Shown here piece after piece: positions 38,774 through 41,520 of a DNA stretch of 41,520 nucleotides. The notes beneath the pieces are model-generated. The model saw nothing but the letters and a program-made list of their open reading frames with translations, ran no database searches and was not told where the DNA came from. The stretch lies in the NCBI GenBank assembly GCA_035577985.1, contig DATJZY010000173.1, positions 1-41,520 of the forward strand. Direction: 5' to 3'. The position numbers were made by a program, and so were the translations under genes. Source of the stretch: Candidatus Eisenbacteria bacterium. GTDB lineage: Bacteria > Desulfobacterota > Binatia > DP-6. The number at the start of each line of letters is the position of its first letter. Position 1 is the stretch's first letter.

Positions 38774-41520
38774 TCACTTGACGACGTCGCCGAGCGAGAG
38801 CAGCTCCGCTCGGTTGTTGACGCTCGTGACTTCGAGCGGAGCGAGCGCCGGGATGTTCTTCAGCTCGTCGTTGCCGAGAAAGGGGCGGCATTGGAACAGC
38901 CAGAGCTTGCCCGCCTTGAAGCCGAACTCGATGTCCCATGGGCGCGGCTTCCCGGCCGGGTCCTTCACCGGCGCAAGCTCGGCGGTGATCTTCTGACCGG
39001 CGCCCACGATCTGCTTGAGCTCGTCGGGCTCGAGGACGAACTCCTTGCCGCTCGACGGAACGATGGTGCTCCCGCCCGTCGGCAGGAGCTGGTTCTTCCA
39101 CGGGGACTTGAACATGGTCACCAGCTCGACCCCCTCGGGCGACCAGAGCAGCGTCTCGGCCGACGTCCCGTCGACCGCACCGCTCGGCCCTTCGGACGTC
39201 GCCACCGTCATCTCCTTCTGGTCCCCGGTGTTGACGTCGGCCGTGACCAGTACGCCAGACTTGTCGTTCGCCACGGACTCGAGGATCACGACCGACGAGA
39301 GCACCCAGATCGGGTCGTCGATGAGGGTCTGGCGCCACGAGAAGGACCGGAACTCGAACGGCGACGCCCAGACCTCGCGCAGGCCGGAGTAGATGTCGGC
39401 GAGCGACTTGCGGTTGAACACGGTCAGGTTGAGGCCCGCACCGTTGAAGTTGTCCAGGTCCTCGACGTTGGTGTCGCTGCGCACGTAGCAGCCGACGCTC
39501 TGGGTCTTGTCGCCGGGCAGCAGGAGACCGTCGCGGTCGAGCCCGTCGCGGATCGCGCGCTCGAGGTCGGGCGACAGCGGCGTCTGACGGATCGAGTTCC
39601 GGATGACGTCGAGGCGCGGCATGATCCAGGCCGACAGGTCCTGCTCGTTCTTCCCCGCCGGAATCATCACCTCGAAGAACTCGTGGTACGTGCGTTGGAC
39701 GAAGTCCTCGAGACGCTCGCCCGGCTTCGTGAGGCCGAGTGACTTGAGCTTGTCGGGCGCGATCGCCAGGGCCCGCTGGTAGTGATCGTGGTAGGCGCCG
39801 AACGGGACGACGATCCCGCGCGCGACATGATCGGGGAAGAGGTGCTTCAGCTCGCCCAGGTAGGCCGCCTTCGGCCCGCAGAACCGTCCCGAGTCACTGC
39901 GCCGGACCTCCGTCAGGTCGATCGGCATGTTCTTGGTGAGGTCGACCTTCGTGCGGTCGATGTGCAGACGCGGTCCGCCCCCCGCGAGGCTGCCGTCGGC
40001 GGCGCGGTGCTGGTTGCGCGTGAAGTCGTCGTAGACCGCGTGGTCCTGCGGCGTCATCGTGGCGGCGTCCTTGAGGATCACCCGCCCGCCGGGTGTCACG
40101 ATGAAGAACACCTGCTGGCCGTCGTGCGGCTTGATCTTCTGGTAGACGCTCGGGCCCACGACGACGTTGGGAATGCCCAGCGCCCGCGCCAGGAGCTGGA
40201 CGTGCGAGAGGACGTTGCCCTCCCCCTGGGTGAGGATGCCAGCCGCGGGATCGAGGTCGGCGGGCGTCTGCGGCAGGGCGACGATCTGGTCGCGGCTGAA
40301 GGAGTCGGCCTTCGGCGCGACCCGCAGGCGGCCGAGCGCGAGCCCCGGATTGAGCGCGCGTACGTCGCTCTCCACCTCCGTGCCGAAGATGTCGTGCCTG
40401 GTCCGCGCGCCCCCTTCGACGTAGTCGGTCAGCCGGGTCACGACCTGTCCGTAGAGGAGCAGCGGCGAGCCGCGCAGGATGTCGTCGCGGATGCCGGCGA
40501 CCTGCGGCATGAGCAGCGTCCAGGGCGACCACACCTCGGCGAACGCGAGCGTCGCATTGCCCTGCGCCCATTCGACGACCCGCTCCGCCTCCTGGAGCTT
40601 GCGCTGGAAGTCGGCGCGGGTCGGCTTCGGCGTCGACGTGAGCTCGCGCAGCACGTCGCCGGCCGCGGCGCGCTCGCGCGCCGTGAGGAGGCCGGCACCG
40701 TAGGTGGCGTCGGTGAGGGCGCTCATGAGCTGGAGGTACTGGGCCACGGTGAGACCCGTCTTGTCGTCGAGCAGCGCGCTGCCGCGCCGCTGGATGGCCG
40801 CGGCAGCCGTGATGTCGAGGTCGACGAGGCGCCGCGCGTCGGCGGGGCCGACCGTGCGGGCGGCGACGGCCTGACGTGCGAGGCTCATGATCTGCGCCAA
40901 GGACGAGACCGCGTCGACCGCGGGGGTCTTCGGCGTCGGGACGACAGCGCCGAGCTTCGCCCGCACGGTCGCGTCCTGCAGCTCGCCCACCTGGCGCACG
41001 AGCGCGCTCTCGTCGGCCGAGGTGAGCTTGGTGATCTCGGCGATCATCTCGTCGACCTGGGCGCGCGTCGGACCGGGCGGCAGCTTGTCGCGGTACGCGG
41101 CGAGGTCGGGGATCAACCGAGCGGACATCTGGTTGTGGACCGCGTCGCGGAGCGGCTTGAAGCGCGGGTCGGCCGCCTGGACGCGCACCGCGATGGCACG
41201 GATCTTCTCGATCTGGCCGAGATCCGCATGCAGGAAGAAGCGCTTCTGGAGCTCATAGGCGAGCAGGAAGTCGCGGCTGTCGTTGAACTCCGGCGCGGTG
41301 AGGTAGCGCTCGAAGAACTGCGCCGAGGCCCCGGTCTCGTACTCCGTGCCCGAGAGCCCGCCGAAGGCGCGCAGCTCGGCGAACTTGTGGGTGGGGTTCG
41401 TCGCGACGAAGTACTGCTCGAGAACGTAGCCCCGGACGAGGTCGTTGTGGTCCGGGAACGTGTCCCACAGGTAGAGATCGCGCGAGAAGACGTTCGCGAT
41501 GTAGACGCCGTTCTTCGCCA
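38774..41520 (-). CDS. PEP-synthase/glucan-dikinase-like protein, N-terminus outside the window
   Basis: At least 915 residues; the frame stays open from the stop at 38774 to the right edge. Order of domains: an N-terminal region of more than 350 residues without a recognised family (DTFPDHNDLVRGYVLEQYFV, FGGLSGTEYETGASAQFFER), then a PEP-utiliser mobile domain with the phosphohistidine motif GEGNVLSHVQLLARALGIPN, then an ATP-binding PPDK_N-type domain (KAAYLGELKHLF, RGIVVPFGAYHDHY, and a C-terminal part ending WDIEFGFKAGKLWLFQCRPF). Classic PEP synthase has ATP-binding first and phosphohistidine second; the inverted order is that of glucan water dikinase. Which acceptor it phosphorylates is open. 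It heads an operon with the secreted 2H protein. Confidence 0.85.
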   Translation of the reverse strand, partial: AKNGVYIANVFSRDLYLWDTFPDHNDLVRGYVLEQYFVATNPTHKFAELRAFGGLSGTEYETGASAQFFERYLTAPEFNDSRDFLLAYELQKRFFLHADLGQIEKIRAIAVRVQAADPRFKPLRDAVHNQMSARLIPDLAAYRDKLPPGPTRAQVDEMIAEITKLTSADESALVRQVGELQDATVRAKLGAVVPTPKTPAVDAVSSLAQIMSLARQAVAARTVGPADARRLVDLDITAAAAIQRRGSALLDDKTGLTVAQYLQLMSALTDATYGAGLLTARERAAAGDVLRELTSTPKPTRADFQRKLQEAERVVEWAQGNATLAFAEVWSPWTLLMPQVAGIRDDILRGSPLLLYGQVVTRLTDYVEGGARTRHDIFGTEVESDVRALNPGLALGRLRVAPKADSFSRDQIVALPQTPADLDPAAGILTQGEGNVLSHVQLLARALGIPNVVVGPSVYQKIKPHDGQQVFFIVTPGGRVILKDAATMTPQDHAVYDDFTRNQHRAADGSLAGGGPRLHIDRTKVDLTKNMPIDLTEVRRSDSGRFCGPKAAYLGELKHLFPDHVARGIVVPFGAYHDHYQRALAIAPDKLKSLGLTKPGERLEDFVQRTYHEFFEVMIPAGKNEQDLSAWIMPRLDVIRNSIRQTPLSPDLERAIRDGLDRDGLLLPGDKTQSVGCYVRSDTNVEDLDNFNGAGLNLTVFNRKSLADIYSGLREVWASPFEFRSFSWRQTLIDDPIWVLSSVVILESVANDKSGVLVTADVNTGDQKEMTVATSEGPSGAVDGTSAETLLWSPEGVELVTMFKSPWKNQLLPTGGSTIVPSSGKEFVLEPDELKQIVGAGQKITAELAPVKDPAGKPRPWDIEFGFKAGKLWLFQCRPFLGNDELKNIPALAPLEVTSVNNRAELLSLGDVVK

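Noticed and set aside
1..41520. tRNA, rRNA, CRISPR array, insertion sequence, riboswitch or origin
   Set aside because: I saw no cloverleaf with conserved loops, no rRNA stretch, no regularly spaced repeats, no transposase or integrase motif and no recognisable riboswitch core. Covariance-model searches would be needed to exclude weak cases.

Overview
The window is GC-rich bacterial chromosome with no rRNA, tRNA, CRISPR array or recognisable transposase. The gene content points to an uncultivated Gram-negative soil or aquatic lineage. It includes secreted thrombospondin-type-3 proteins, long di-haem MauG-like enzymes, DUF1329, an AveC-like membrane protein, several P450/SDR/crotonase genes and GLG1-type cysteine-rich repeats. 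Candidatus Binatota or another former deltaproteobacterial group is my best guess; this is inference from gene content only.

Left part (1-8.7 kb): a secreted protein cut by the window edge is divergent from a LuxR-type regulator. Next comes a four-gene secreted redox module. Two long di-haem cytochrome c peroxidase/MauG-like proteins (3425-5311 and 5357-7477, minus strand) are bracketed by two paralogous secreted proteins (2151-3311 minus, 7584-8711 plus). The paralogues share conserved Trp and His residues and a calcium-binding tail. The layout recalls MauG or MbnH enzymes that oxidise tryptophans of a dedicated partner, but the partner here is a different protein.

Central catabolic block (8.8-28.1 kb): a TetR regulator and a luciferase-like (LLM) oxidoreductase diverge from a 29-bp dyad that overlaps a good promoter. 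A reductase with a [2Fe-2S] domain follows, then a two-domain acyl-CoA dehydrogenase broken by a reading-frame change, and two crotonase-fold enzymes. One crotonase keeps all three catalytic residues of 6-oxocamphor hydrolase, a C-C bond retro-Claisenase. A tight nine-gene operon (15627-24122) then encodes a haem-oxygenase-like di-metal oxidase, DUF1330, an AveC-like membrane protein, an SDR, an aldehyde dehydrogenase, a P450, a second SDR, a DUF1329 protein and a truncated SDR. A facing operon encodes a second P450, a small unknown protein and a substrate-binding protein without a signal peptide. A divergent amidohydrolase closes the block. Together these fit oxidative opening and beta-oxidation of a cyclic hydrophobic substrate such as a terpenoid or steroid; the substrate itself is not shown by the sequence.

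Right part (28.1-41.5 kb): small secreted Cys-rich proteins, a lipoprotein, a LysR regulator divergent from a beta-carbonic-anhydrase-like gene, and a small membrane protein. A rearranged zone follows (32.05-37.3 kb), flanked by an 86-bp perfect direct repeat. It holds a GCS2-type ligase, an alpha/beta hydrolase, several gene remnants (P-type ATPase tail, hydrolase tail, a frameshifted small gene, a possible antiporter tail) and an intact amidohydrolase. The window ends with a small basic secreted protein, a secreted 2H phosphoesterase-like protein and a large dikinase-like protein that runs off the right edge. Its phosphohistidine domain precedes its ATP-binding domain.
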